Shown one piece after another: positions 1-6,227 of a stretch of 9,402 bases of DNA. Source of the stretch: Spirochaetia bacterium UBA5368 (GTDB taxonomy: Bacteria > Spirochaetota > UBA4802 > UBA5368); NCBI GenBank assembly GCA_002407865.1, contig DHPI01000004.1, positions 86,264 through 95,665 on the forward strand. The letters are read 5' to 3'. Numbering within the stretch: position 1 is the stretch's first letter; every line of letters starts with the position of its first letter. A program made the translations under genes and the position numbers. Under the pieces are notes generated by a model. The model saw only the letters and a list, made by a program, of their open reading frames with translations, did no database searches and was not told the DNA's origin.

Positions 1-326
1 GCGACAACCGGCAGGGCGGCAAGGTCTCGTTAAGCATCGGAATCTGCACGAACAATTACGCGGAATACACAGCGCTGATACGCGCCCTTAAGATAGCGAT
101 TTATTTTAAAACCAGAACCCTGAAAATTCGCACCGATTCGGAACTCATTGTAAAACAAATGCGTGGCGAGTACAGGGTGAATAATGAAAACATCAAATCT
201 CTTTATGAAGAGGCGGTGCAGTTGAAGAAAAAAATCAACAGTTGTAAAATAGAGCACGTGACGCGCAACCTCAATGACAAGGCCGATTTTCTTGCGAAAA
301 AGGCCTCCCTCGCGGTGAAAGACTGA
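1..326 (+). CDS. RNase HI-family protein, 3' part (5' end outside window)
   Basis: This is the C-terminal 107 residues of an RNase H-fold protein, read in the frame starting at nt 3 and ending in TGA at 324-326. Visible family landmarks are TNNYAEY with the catalytic Glu (residue 21 of the visible part), RTDSELIV with the catalytic Asp (45), and the C-terminal NDKADFLAKKA with the last Asp (95). The first catalytic Asp would lie upstream of the window. The NN-x-AEY spelling belongs to the RNase HI-like group often annotated 'ribonuclease HI family/reverse transcriptase-like'. Expected activity is cleavage of RNA in RNA:DNA hybrids in the cytoplasm; this is inferred from the family. The gene ends 30 nt before recJ, so the two are probably co-transcribed. 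The missing N-terminus could carry other domains. Confidence 0.85.
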   Translation, partial: DNRQGGKVSLSIGICTNNYAEYTALIRALKIAIYFKTRTLKIRTDSELIVKQMRGEYRVNNENIKSLYEEAVQLKKKINSCKIEHVTRNLNDKADFLAKKASLAVKD

Positions 327-356
327 CAATTGCCGCCGAAGAATGAGAACTGTACA

Positions 357-2432
357 ATGAAAACAGGATGGGCGGTAAAGACCGCCGACGCGGCTGTGGC
401 GGAAAAAATTGCTGTCACCTTCGGGCTCAATCCGCACCTTGCCGCGATGCTTGTGTCCCGCGGGGTGACAACGCTCAATGATGCCGATACGTTTCTGTCG
501 CCGCGGCTTTCCTCGGTGCATAGTCCATTCCTGATGAAGGGGATGTATGACGCGGTGGAGCGTATCTATCTGGCGCGGAGCCGCGATGAGAAAATAGGGT
601 TGTTCGCCGATTCGGATCTTGACGGCCTTACCTCGATGACGGTAATGACGCGCCTGTTCGAAAAAATAGGCATAACGGAAAAGCCCTACAACCGTTTCCC
701 TGTTGATGATGAGGATTACGGCCTCAGCGCTGCGGTGATTGATGAATTTCATCGTAACGGTGTTACGCTGATGATCACGCTCGATTCGGGGATCCGTGAC
801 GTGAACGAGATTGCGTATGCGCGATCTCTCGGCATGGACGTCATCGTGTGCGACCACCACGAGGAGGGCGATGCAGTTCCCGACGCCATTATCGTCAATC
901 CCAAACAGAAAGGATGCCCCTACCCGTTTAAGGAGCTTGCGGGTGTCGGCGTTGCGTTCAAGCTTTGCCACGGGGTGCTGATGAGATCACTGCAGCGGCA
1001 CGGGCGCCGTTTTGTGCTGCTTGCCGGCGACGACGGAGCCGTCGCCGTGGCCTTTATCAGAGATCGTATCGTTGAGAGAATTGAGCGTCTGGGCGGCGCG
1101 GATGCCCCATCGGCGCTTGCCGCACGTGTCGATGATGGCGATACGATCGTTACGTTCGATGTCGACGGATGTGTGCCGCTGAAGGGCGCCGTGCAAAACC
1201 ATCGTTCTCATGATCTTTGCGCCCTGATGAACGAATCGCTGCGTAGCGGCGGTGTTTCCGCCGCTCCCATGGACATCGACGCGCTGTGCGCGTATTATTC
1301 TGTCAACAGAAAAGTTTACAGTGATAAAATTGATTGCGCGATTGAGCTTTTTCTCGAAAATGATTTTCATCAGTCGCCGAAGCTGAAGGAGTATATCGGT
1401 TCGATTATCGATCTGGTCGCTCTCGGCACGATCGCGGATATCATGCCGATGCGCGGCGAAAACAGGATACTCGTGCATCACGGACTGAAATTTCTCAATG
1501 CCACCGCGCATCCGGGATTGCGGCGTCTGCTCGATTCCGGGAGTGGTGCGGTGACGTCGAAGTATATTGCGTGGAATGTTACGCCGCTCCTCAATACGCC
1601 CGGCCGCTTCGGGAAGACAATGCTTACCGCCGATTTCTTTCTCGAGGAGAATAGAGACCGCCTTGATCGTATCATCAACGGCATTCAGCAAATGAATGTG
1701 GAAAGAAAGGCGATGCTTTCAAAGTTGTATGATTTCCTCAACGAGGGTGTGGTTTCGGGCAAGTACCTGTCGGGAGAACGTCTTTTCTTTATTGCGGAAC
1801 CGGACATTCCCGAAGGACTGTGCGGGCTTCTCGCCAACAGGCTTTCCGAGTCGTTCAACGCGCCGGTAATCGTTATATCGAATACGGCGGGGAAAGAGGT
1901 GCTTAAAGGCTCCGGAAGATCGAAAGGCGGCTTTAATTTTTTCTCGTGCGTCAAGCCCTTCTCCGGCCTGTTTGAAAAAATAGGCGGCCATCCGCAGGCA
2001 TTCGGCTTCTCGGTGAAGAGCGACCTGGTAAACGAAGTGCGCACCAGCATTGCCGGCGCAGTGGATGCGGCGATGGGATATTGCCACGATCCCGATCTTC
2101 TGATCGATGCGGAGCTGTCGATCGAACTGATCGACGCCTCGTTCGTACACGGTTTTCTCGCGCTTGAACCGACAGGGCACAGGAACGAAGAGGCGGTATT
2201 TCTTTCACGCAACCTCACTATACGCGAGTGTGTTCGGTTCGGCGCGGAAAAAAATCACGGGAAATATTTTTTCAGCGAAAACAGGGCGGTCGAGGCAATC
2301 GGATGGAACATGGGGCGGCTGATGGAGGAGAAAGCCGCGTGCGGCGGCTCGGTCGATCTGGTGTACCGTCTTGAAAACAGCGAATTTAACGGCTTGACGT
2401 CGTGTCGCATGGTGCTGATAGATATAGACTGA
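357..2432 (+). CDS. recJ: RecJ-like single-stranded-DNA 5'-3' exonuclease with an internal insertion
   Basis: A 691-residue DHH/DHHA1 phosphoesterase. The order of motifs is RecJ: an N-terminal RG-x-T stretch with FLSPRL (residues 35-51), motif I DSDLDG (85-90), Asp in TLDSG (143), DHH (166-168), NPK plus CPYPFKELAGVGVAFK (181-202), VALGTIADIMP (354-364) with a catalytic Asp at 361, the DHHA1 GGH (543-545), and a C-terminal OB-like part containing LEPTGHRNEEAVF (603-615). Classical RecJ such as E. coli's is 577 residues; the excess here comes mainly from about 135 residues (211-345) between AGVGVAFK and VALGTIAD that I cannot assign. ATG 357 is chosen because MKTGWAVK aligns with the usual RecJ N-terminus; an in-frame TTG at 330 would add nine residues without clear homology. 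Family role: degrading 5' single strands in recombination and mismatch or excision repair. Catalytic residues look intact. Confidence 0.93.
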   Translation: MKTGWAVKTADAAVAEKIAVTFGLNPHLAAMLVSRGVTTLNDADTFLSPRLSSVHSPFLMKGMYDAVERIYLARSRDEKIGLFADSDLDGLTSMTVMTRLFEKIGITEKPYNRFPVDDEDYGLSAAVIDEFHRNGVTLMITLDSGIRDVNEIAYARSLGMDVIVCDHHEEGDAVPDAIIVNPKQKGCPYPFKELAGVGVAFKLCHGVLMRSLQRHGRRFVLLAGDDGAVAVAFIRDRIVERIERLGGADAPSALAARVDDGDTIVTFDVDGCVPLKGAVQNHRSHDLCALMNESLRSGGVSAAPMDIDALCAYYSVNRKVYSDKIDCAIELFLENDFHQSPKLKEYIGSIIDLVALGTIADIMPMRGENRILVHHGLKFLNATAHPGLRRLLDSGSGAVTSKYIAWNVTPLLNTPGRFGKTMLTADFFLEENRDRLDRIINGIQQMNVERKAMLSKLYDFLNEGVVSGKYLSGERLFFIAEPDIPEGLCGLLANRLSESFNAPVIVISNTAGKEVLKGSGRSKGGFNFFSCVKPFSGLFEKIGGHPQAFGFSVKSDLVNEVRTSIAGAVDAAMGYCHDPDLLIDAELSIELIDASFVHGFLALEPTGHRNEEAVFLSRNLTIRECVRFGAEKNHGKYFFSENRAVEAIGWNMGRLMEEKAACGGSVDLVYRLENSEFNGLTSCRMVLIDID

Positions 2433-2486
2433 CTAAGCGCCGGTTGTTGCCGTGCCAAATTATTTTTGCTGCGGATGTAATTGTGT

Positions 2487-2515
2487 TTGACGTTGCCGGA
2501 CAGTGAGTATACATT
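2487..2515 (+). promoter_or_regulatory. Putative sigma70-type promoter before the STAS gene
   Basis: TTGACG (2487-2492; 5 of 6 to the -35 consensus) is followed after 17 nt by TACATT (2510-2515; 4 of 6 to the -10 consensus). Transcription would start near 2522, giving a leader of about 37 nt. The position in the 126-nt gap after recJ makes sense for a STAS-ispF unit. It is a consensus match only. Confidence 0.4.
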
Positions 2516-2536
2516 TACGCGTTGTCGTCAGGATAT

Positions 2537-2546
2537 CACTATAGTG
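2537..2546 (+). promoter_or_regulatory. 10-bp perfect palindrome CACTATAGTG upstream of the STAS gene
   Basis: CACTATAGTG is a perfect inverted repeat that ends 12 nt before the STAS start codon. Its core ACTATAGT recurs at 6166-6173 before the SpoIIE-like gene, and I find no third copy in the window. With the promoter proposed at 2487-2515 it would sit at about +16 to +25, a normal place for an operator. The contained TATAGT could also act as a -10 element, but no matching -35 lies 17-18 nt upstream. Confidence 0.35.
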
Positions 2547-2547
2547 C

Positions 2548-2552
2548 GGGGA
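2548..2552 (+). promoter_or_regulatory. Ribosome binding site deciding the STAS start
   Basis: GGGGA lies six nt before ATG 2559. No comparable site precedes the in-frame TTG at 2481, so the shorter protein is preferred. Confidence 0.5.
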
Positions 2553-2558
2553 TTGAAC

Positions 2559-2858
2559 ATGAACATTGAAGTAAAGGATAACGAGGCCGTCATCAGCGTA
2601 AAGGTGAACGGCGATATCGAAATGATGACGATAAAGGAATTCAAGGAAAAACTTCTCGAACTTGGGCAGAGCGCCGACAAGGATATCGAGCTCGATCTTT
2701 CTGAAGTGGAATATATAGATTCTTCGGGTGTGGGGGTGCTGATCAGTCTTTTGAAGCTGCAGAAAAAAAAGGATAAAGTCCTTCAAATTAAGAAAGCCAG
2801 CCAGAAGGTGATGAACGTGCTGAAGCTCAGTTCCCTCTCTGATGTATTCGATCTGTAA
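2559..2858 (+). CDS. STAS-domain protein, anti-sigma factor antagonist (SpoIIAA/RsbV-like)
   Basis: A 99-residue single-domain STAS protein. The diagnostic stretch is LDLSEVEYIDSSGVGVL (residues 45-61). Ser55 in D-S-S-G corresponds to the phosphorylated serine of B. subtilis SpoIIAA (Ser58). The C-terminal KVMNVLKLSSLSDVF (83-97) matches the last helix and strand of the fold. In characterised systems such proteins bind a GHKL-type anti-sigma kinase when unphosphorylated, are inactivated by that kinase and reactivated by a PP2C/SpoIIE phosphatase. ATG 2559 follows a GGGGA ribosome binding site; a TTG at 2481 would add 26 residues not typical of the family. It precedes ispF by 24 nt. The partner kinase is not in the window, and a chemotaxis-type or ABC-transporter STAS role cannot be excluded. 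Confidence 0.9.
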   Translation: MNIEVKDNEAVISVKVNGDIEMMTIKEFKEKLLELGQSADKDIELDLSEVEYIDSSGVGVLISLLKLQKKKDKVLQIKKASQKVMNVLKLSSLSDVFDL

Positions 2859-2882
2859 TCCTGCCACGTCGCGACGGCGAAT

Positions 2883-3371
2883 ATGACAAACATCCGTATC
2901 GGCATAGGTTATGATGTGCATCCGTTTGCGGAGAACCGGAAATTGATTCTTGGGGGCGTAGATATCGAGTTTTCCCGGGGACTTCAGGGGCATTCCGACG
3001 CCGATGTTCTGACGCATGCCCTCATTGACGCGCTGTTAGGCGCGGCGTCGCTTCCGGATATCGGCACAATGTTTCCCGACAGCGACGGTCGTTACAAAAA
3101 CATCAGCAGCATACTGCTGCTGGGCGACGTGTTCCGCGAGCTTGATCGGCGGAATATCGCGATTGTCAACATTGACGCTGTCATTGTGTGCGAGTCGCCC
3201 AGAATTTCACCGTACGCCGATGCGATGAAAAAAAACATATCCGCCGCCCTCGGGGGGCTTCCGGCGTCACGGATCGGGATTAAGGGCAAAACATCGGAAG
3301 GCCTCGGTTTTACCGGCAGGCAGGAAGGCATCGCCGCGCACGCAGTATCCCTTGTTGAACTTCCGATTTAA
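2883..3371 (+). CDS. ispF: 2-C-methyl-D-erythritol 2,4-cyclodiphosphate synthase
   Basis: A 162-residue protein of normal IspF length (E. coli 159). It converts 4-diphosphocytidyl-methylerythritol 2-phosphate to the cyclic diphosphate with release of CMP, in the MEP route to isoprenoids. Motifs in order are IGIGYDVH (residues 6-13, metal ligands Asp11 and His13), GHSDADVLTHALIDALLGA (36-54, third metal ligand His45), the DIGTMFPDSD block, the CESPRISPY segment, and KGKTSEGLGFTGRQEGIAA near the C-terminus, which contributes to the CDP pocket. All metal ligands are present. It is a stand-alone IspF, not an IspDF fusion; ispD is not seen nearby. The ribosome binding site is weak: a 10-bp palindrome CGTCGCGACG (2867-2876) occupies that position, so translation may depend on coupling to the STAS gene. 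Confidence 0.97.
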   Translation: MTNIRIGIGYDVHPFAENRKLILGGVDIEFSRGLQGHSDADVLTHALIDALLGAASLPDIGTMFPDSDGRYKNISSILLLGDVFRELDRRNIAIVNIDAVIVCESPRISPYADAMKKNISAALGGLPASRIGIKGKTSEGLGFTGRQEGIAAHAVSLVELPI

Positions 3372-3463
3372 AATTTCGCACGTATCGGAATCCCCGTGCT
3401 GTTTGCAGCGCGCACTGAACCGGTTGCACCCGTAAAAATAACCGCATCCCCGGACAATTATCG

Positions 3464-3494
3464 TTGACATCCTGTCTCTTAATGGTGTTTTCAT
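3464..3494 (+). promoter_or_regulatory. Possible tyrS promoter (good -35, poor -10)
   Basis: A perfect TTGACA (3464-3469) lies in the 204-nt ispF-tyrS gap. The best -10 in range is TTTCAT (3489-3494; 4 of 6) at a long 19-nt spacing. The gap implies that tyrS has its own promoter. The same gap holds a direct repeat TGAAGGTG (3526-3533 and 3555-3562) and no recognisable RNA gene. Confidence 0.25.
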
Positions 3495-3575
3495 TGAGAA
3501 ATTGCGCGGCATTGTGCTCCCTGTGTGAAGGTGTGTGTCCGCCGCGACTCTAACTGAAGGTGCGGGTTACGCAGA

Positions 3576-4790
3576 ATGATACGAAATGATATTGAACTGC
3601 TGAAACGAGGAGCTGAAGAAATCATCCCCGAAGATGAATTTATTAAGAAGCTGGAACGTTCCGAAAAGGAAAACAAACCGCTCATTGTCAAGGCGGGGTT
3701 CGATCCCACGGCCCCCGATATCCATCTCGGGCATACGGTGCTCCTTCGCAAGATGAAGCACTTCCAGGATATGGGGCACACCGTCGTCTTCCTTATCGGC
3801 GATTTTACCGGCATGATCGGCGACCCTTCGGGGAAATCTGAAACGCGAAAGCGGTTGACGCGCGAAGAGGTGCTCGAGAACGCTGAAACCTACAAACGCC
3901 AGGTGTTTAAAATCCTCGACAGGGAAAAAACGGTAATAGATTTCAATTCGCGCTGGTGCCAGCCCATGAATTTCGCCGATGTGCTCGATCTGACATCACG
4001 GTACAACGTGGCCCGGATGCTCGAGCGCGACGATTTCGACAAGCGGTATAAAGACGGCCGGCCCATTTCCATTCTCGAATTCATGTATCCGCTGGTGCAG
4101 GGATACGATTCTGTCGCGCTGAAGGCCGATATCGAGCTTGGCGGCACCGACCAGAAGTTCAACCTGCTGGTGGGACGCGATCTTCAGCGCGAGTATGGGC
4201 AGGAGCCGCAGGTGATCATGACGCTGCCGCTCCTTGTCGGCCTCGACGGCGTGCAGAAGATGAGCAAATCGCTGCATAACTATGTTGGCATCGACGAACA
4301 GCCGAGGGAGATTTTCGGCAAAATAATGTCGATATCGGACGAGCTGATGTTTTTGTATTATACCCTCGTTACCGACGTGCCGCTTGACGAGGTGAAGGCC
4401 ATGAAGGCTGGCGTGCAGGATGGCAGCGTGCATCCCAGGGCGGTCAAGGTGCGTCTCGCGAAGGAAATCTGTGCGCAGTTTTACGACAGAGAAACCGCTG
4501 ACGGGGCCGAGGCTGAATTCAACAAGATTTTCGTGAAAAAAGACCTTCCCGACGAGATTGACGAATATACCATTGCCGAGGATGATAAAACCGACGGCAA
4601 AATATGGATTGTAAAACTTATGGTTCTTGCCGGGCTTGCGCAGTCTAACGGCGAGGGGCGAAGGCTGATCAAGGGAGGCGGCGTTTCGATCGACGGTGAG
4701 AAGGTGCAGAATGAGGATTTCGAGCTTGCGCTGCCCTGCGAATGCATTATAAAAGTCGGGAAACGCCGGTTTGTCAGGGTAATCGGATAA
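3576..4790 (+). CDS. tyrS: Tyrosyl-tRNA synthetase
   Basis: A 404-residue class I aminoacyl-tRNA synthetase that charges tRNA-Tyr with tyrosine in the cytoplasm. The Rossmann catalytic domain carries the HIGH-type signature HLGH (residues 50-53), followed by a [17 protein letters not shown] stretch, and an exact KMSKS loop (228-232). The segment [25 protein letters not shown] is the usual tyrosine-binding and connecting region. The C-terminus (about 340-404) is an S4-type RNA-binding domain, seen in [21 protein letters not shown]. The spelling is closer to the TyrZ-like subgroup than to E. coli TyrS; length is in the normal range. A GAAGG sequence lies 15 nt before ATG 3576, further than usual, and no closer in-frame start is apparent. 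It is followed by a sigma factor gene after 32 nt. Confidence 0.97.
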   Translation: MIRNDIELLKRGAEEIIPEDEFIKKLERSEKENKPLIVKAGFDPTAPDIHLGHTVLLRKMKHFQDMGHTVVFLIGDFTGMIGDPSGKSETRKRLTREEVLENAETYKRQVFKILDREKTVIDFNSRWCQPMNFADVLDLTSRYNVARMLERDDFDKRYKDGRPISILEFMYPLVQGYDSVALKADIELGGTDQKFNLLVGRDLQREYGQEPQVIMTLPLLVGLDGVQKMSKSLHNYVGIDEQPREIFGKIMSISDELMFLYYTLVTDVPLDEVKAMKAGVQDGSVHPRAVKVRLAKEICAQFYDRETADGAEAEFNKIFVKKDLPDEIDEYTIAEDDKTDGKIWIVKLMVLAGLAQSNGEGRRLIKGGGVSIDGEKVQNEDFELALPCECIIKVGKRRFVRVIG

Positions 4791-4812
4791 GGCGGTTTTT
4801 TTGTAACCGATC

Positions 4813-4817
4813 AGGGA
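4813..4817 (+). promoter_or_regulatory. Ribosome binding site deciding the sigma factor start
   Basis: AGGGA lies five nt before ATG 4823. This favours 4823 over the upstream in-frame ATG at 4742, which lies inside tyrS. Confidence 0.6.
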
Positions 4818-4822
4818 ATGGC

Positions 4823-5395
4823 ATGTCTGATATTAATGATCTTGAAATAGTTGATAGGGTACTGGCCGGCGATAATGAGGCTTTTTCCGGTATTATCCAA
4901 GATTATCAGAACAGGATTTTCAGATATGTCTATTCAAAAGTTTACGATTACGATGAAGCCCTCGATATGACACAGGAAATTTTTGTAATGACCATGGAGT
5001 CTTTGAAGTCCTTTCGCAGGGAATCAAAGTTTTCCACATGGCTTTACAGCATAATGGTGAATTATTGCAAGAATTACCGGAAAAAGAGGGAGCGCTACGC
5101 CGTTATTCCCATCACCAGGGGGGATGGGGCCGAAGAATTCGAGCTTCAGATACCCGATGATCGTGAGGATCCCGCTCGCGATATTATTGACGGCGATTCG
5201 TTGCGGATAGTGAAAGAGGAACTTTTCAATCTGCCGGATGATTACAGGGAGATACTTATACTGCGTGATATCGAGGGGTTATCGTATAATGATATTGTAC
5301 GTGTTCTCGGCATCAATCTTTCCAGCGTCAAGGTGAGAATACACCGGGGCAGGGCGATGCTGAAAAAGAGGCTTGTGGAGAGGGGGTTCGTATGA
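4823..5395 (+). CDS. ECF-family RNA polymerase sigma factor (RpoE-like)
   Basis: A 190-residue group 4 sigma factor. Region 2 spans about residues 22-90, with DMTQEIF (48-54) matching the conserved D-x-x-Q-E of region 2.2 and FSTWLYSIMVNYCKNYRKK (70-88) the region 2.3/2.4 helix that reads the -10. An acidic linker (100-125) leads to region 4 (about 135-186), with LPDDYREILILRDIEGLSY and the helix-turn-helix IVRVLGINLSSVKVRIHRGR that reads the -35. There is no region 1.1 or 3, as expected. Its last codons overlap the start of the anti-sigma gene by 4 nt (ATGA), the standard sign of a sigma/anti-sigma pair. Such sigma factors commonly drive their own operon; a weak ECF-like promoter may lie within the end of tyrS. 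The activating signal cannot be read from the sequence. Confidence 0.95.
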   Translation: MSDINDLEIVDRVLAGDNEAFSGIIQDYQNRIFRYVYSKVYDYDEALDMTQEIFVMTMESLKSFRRESKFSTWLYSIMVNYCKNYRKKRERYAVIPITRGDGAEEFELQIPDDREDPARDIIDGDSLRIVKEELFNLPDDYREILILRDIEGLSYNDIVRVLGINLSSVKVRIHRGRAMLKKRLVERGFV

Positions 5396-6099
5396 AAATT
5401 GAGCACATAGAATTCAGCGTTTTATCCGATTTCCATGACGACATGCTTTCTCCTGAAAAGAGGGAGGCGGTCCTGGCGCTCATTCGTGAGTGTGCCGCGT
5501 GCAAAAAAGAATATGAAGACCTTCAAACGCTCGTACGCATGGTGTCGTGTCTCAAGGGCATGGGAATCAAAAATGGCGATGAATTTACTCGGCACGTCAT
5601 TTGCCTCATTGAGACGAGGAGAACGCGAAGCTATTTTCGAAAGCTTGTTCCGTCAGCGGCGGTCGCCGCGTTGATTGTGTTTGCCGTCGGCCTTGATTAT
5701 TTTGGCGGGCGTTCGCAGCGTACCGAAACCGCGACAACCATGACAAGTGCGCCTTCCGTGGATTTGCCGCGCCCGTCGATAAATGGTGTGCGCGCCATCC
5801 ATGAAATCAGCAGTGACTACGGCATTAAAAAAACGCTTAGTATTCTCCGCAGTAACAGCGCGCGCGTGGTTATGATGTCAGACTCGTATATCGAGGGAGA
5901 GGCGCCCGCGCGCGGGTTTAACAATCTATGCAGGGAATTCGAGGCCGCTCAGACGCACGCATCGTACGGGATGGCCACACCCGTCAGCATGCGCGAACCG
6001 GAAATGGCGCAGGAAAACTCGGTGTATATTGCCGAGCAGTTCGCCGCATCCGGCGCGCGCGATGGCGGCATTGTCAGATTCAGGGTCAATCTGCGCTGA
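5392..6099 (+). CDS. Membrane anti-sigma factor with atypical zinc-finger-like N-terminus
   Basis: A 235-residue protein starting in the ATGA overlap with the sigma gene, with a strong GGAGAGGGGG ribosome binding site at 5377-5386. Residues 1-45 resemble an anti-sigma zinc-finger domain: SDFHDDMLSPEKREAV followed by CAAC (Cys34, Cys37). The His normally four residues before the first Cys is Leu30 here; His15 might substitute. One hydrophobic span (about 85-103) should cross the inner membrane, leaving residues 1-80 in the cytoplasm to hold the sigma factor and about 130 residues outside. The outer part is not recognised; it is low-complexity at first (Thr, Ser, Pro at 109-128) and has no second membrane span. 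Family knowledge suggests release of the sigma factor by signal-dependent proteolysis or conformational change. Function is inferred from position and topology more than from clear homology. Confidence 0.8.
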   Translation: MKIEHIEFSVLSDFHDDMLSPEKREAVLALIRECAACKKEYEDLQTLVRMVSCLKGMGIKNGDEFTRHVICLIETRRTRSYFRKLVPSAAVAALIVFAVGLDYFGGRSQRTETATTMTSAPSVDLPRPSINGVRAIHEISSDYGIKKTLSILRSNSARVVMMSDSYIEGEAPARGFNNLCREFEAAQTHASYGMATPVSMREPEMAQENSVYIAEQFAASGARDGGIVRFRVNLR

Positions 6100-6104
6100 C
6101 AGCG

Positions 6105-6135
6105 GCGCCTGCCATGGCGCTCCTTTCCGTTTTTT
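6105..6135 (+). terminator. Probable Rho-independent terminator after the sigma/anti-sigma operon
   Basis: GCGCC (6105-6109) pairs with GGCGC (6116-6120) around a 6-nt loop, and a run of six T follows at 6130-6135. The T-run starts nine nt after the stem, further than ideal, so efficiency is uncertain. It begins five nt after the anti-sigma stop codon. Confidence 0.4.
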
Positions 6136-6164
6136 AATTGCAAATAAACGCTTCAATTGTACGA

Positions 6165-6174
6165 TACTATAGTA
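6165..6174 (+). promoter_or_regulatory. 10-bp perfect palindrome TACTATAGTA upstream of the SpoIIE-like gene
   Basis: A perfect inverted repeat 53 nt before the start codon of the phosphatase-like gene, sharing the core ACTATAGT with 2537-2546. The contained TATAGT (6168-6173) is 5 of 6 to a -10 element, so this could be the promoter itself, but the -35 position (TAAACG, 6145-6150) is poor. Operator and -10 readings are both open. Confidence 0.35.
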
Positions 6175-6217
6175 GCAGGCACGCGGCGGCGCGCGCCGGT
6201 AATACTATCTTCATCCC

Positions 6218-6222
6218 AGGAA
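6218..6222 (+). promoter_or_regulatory. Ribosome binding site deciding the SpoIIE-like gene start
   Basis: AGGAA lies five nt before ATG 6228. This favours that start over the in-frame TTG at 6138, which would add 30 polar residues ahead of the first membrane helix. Confidence 0.6.
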
Positions 6223-6227
6223 ACGCT

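Noticed and set aside
30..971. 313-codon open frame on the - strand
   Set aside because: It lies opposite the RNase H gene and recJ, both supported by family motifs, and its translation has no recognisable domain.
987..1691. 234-codon open frame on the - strand opposite the recJ insertion
   Set aside because: Considered as an overlapping gene because it covers the unusual insertion, but it extends on into conserved recJ sequence and its translation is Arg/His/Ile-rich with no family signal.
2867..2876. Palindrome CGTCGCGACG before ispF as an operator
   Set aside because: TCGCGA-containing palindromes are common in GC-rich DNA, no second copy was found, and it may simply be chance; it is noted only in the ispF entry.
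3378..3403. Terminator after ispF
   Set aside because: GCACG/CGTGC can pair across a 12-nt loop, but only three T follow, so it is too weak to call.
3372..3575. T-box riboswitch before tyrS
   Set aside because: The AGGGTGGNACCGCG-type antiterminator motif is absent; only loose GGTG/CCGCG pieces are present, and no terminator hairpin with a T-run follows.
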